Virus record (IMG/VR): IMGVR_UViG_3300030380_005517
Coordinates: 1-28,391 of that record
Direction: 5' to 3' (one strand)
Length of the DNA: 28,391 nucleotides
DNA from: a virus
Below are positions 28,370 to 28,391 of the stretch, piece after piece (position 1 is the stretch's first letter; every line of letters begins with the position of its first letter). A program made the position numbers and the translations under genes. The notes under the pieces were generated by a model that was not told the origin of the DNA, did not search any database, and saw only the letters and a list, made by a program, of their open reading frames with translations.

Positions 28370-28391
28370 TTACAACCCCCCATCTTGTGGA

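Overview
The window is one side of a temperate, siphovirus-like (HK97-fold, long non-contractile tail) actinobacteriophage or prophage. Every gene I can support lies on the minus strand, so the map is best read from right (28391) to left (1). The actinobacterial link rests on a WhiB-like iron-sulfur protein at the left edge (Cys30, Cys56, Cys59, Cys65 in the C-xn-C-x2-C-x5-C arrangement), a family known from Actinobacteria and their phages. A secreted protein with long threonine and VPP linkers and an r1t-type holin fit the same picture. Several virion genes (glycine-rich fibre, a fibre with a C-x2-H-x2-M motif, a tail-associated protein beginning MAHYALLDENNIV) resemble families I recall from marine phages, so an aquatic host is an inference. 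The DNA is moderately AT-rich.

Layout from right to left. (1) Packaging and head, 28369-18954: ParB-methyltransferase fusion, small terminase, a 42-residue zinc ribbon, large terminase, a 46-residue membrane protein, portal, a 617-residue protein ending in an HK97-type prohead protease, major capsid protein behind a candidate promoter, a lysine-rich protein, head-tail connector and a tail-terminator-like protein. (2) A first tail-tube-like protein (18010-18741) with two very small genes ahead of it. (3) A roughly 9-kb cassette, 17814-9128: three fibre or virion-surface proteins, a tail-associated protein, three AT-rich tandem paralogues of unknown function, endolysin, holin, a 694-residue secreted Thr-rich and acidic protein, a two-helix membrane protein and a lytic transglycosylase. 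(4) A second tail-tube-like protein (8494-8901), tail assembly chaperones, a gp10-like protein, a 740-residue tape measure and a 408-residue tail hub-like protein. (5) A 317-base non-coding region of nested repeats (3640-3956) with a consensus TATAAT. (6) An integration and early module, 3639-1: zinc ribbon, two small proteins, tyrosine integrase, a small protein, excisionase, Rad52-family annealing protein and the WhiB-like protein, which runs off the left edge.

Many junctions overlap by 1-4 bases (TAATG or ATGA), which implies translational coupling and long leftward transcripts. Candidate transcriptional breaks are just before the major capsid gene, at 17821-18009, at 8902-9254 and at 3640-3956. 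No immunity repressor, replication genes, tRNA or CRISPR array was seen.

The points most worth a second look are the phased inverted repeat array at 3705-3954, the WhiB and zinc-ribbon fusion, the three tandem paralogues, the two tail-tube paralogues flanking an unusual cassette, the giant acidic secreted protein inside the lysis block, and polar over-represented words (TGGCCTAG, CCAGG) together with an excess of GGATCC.
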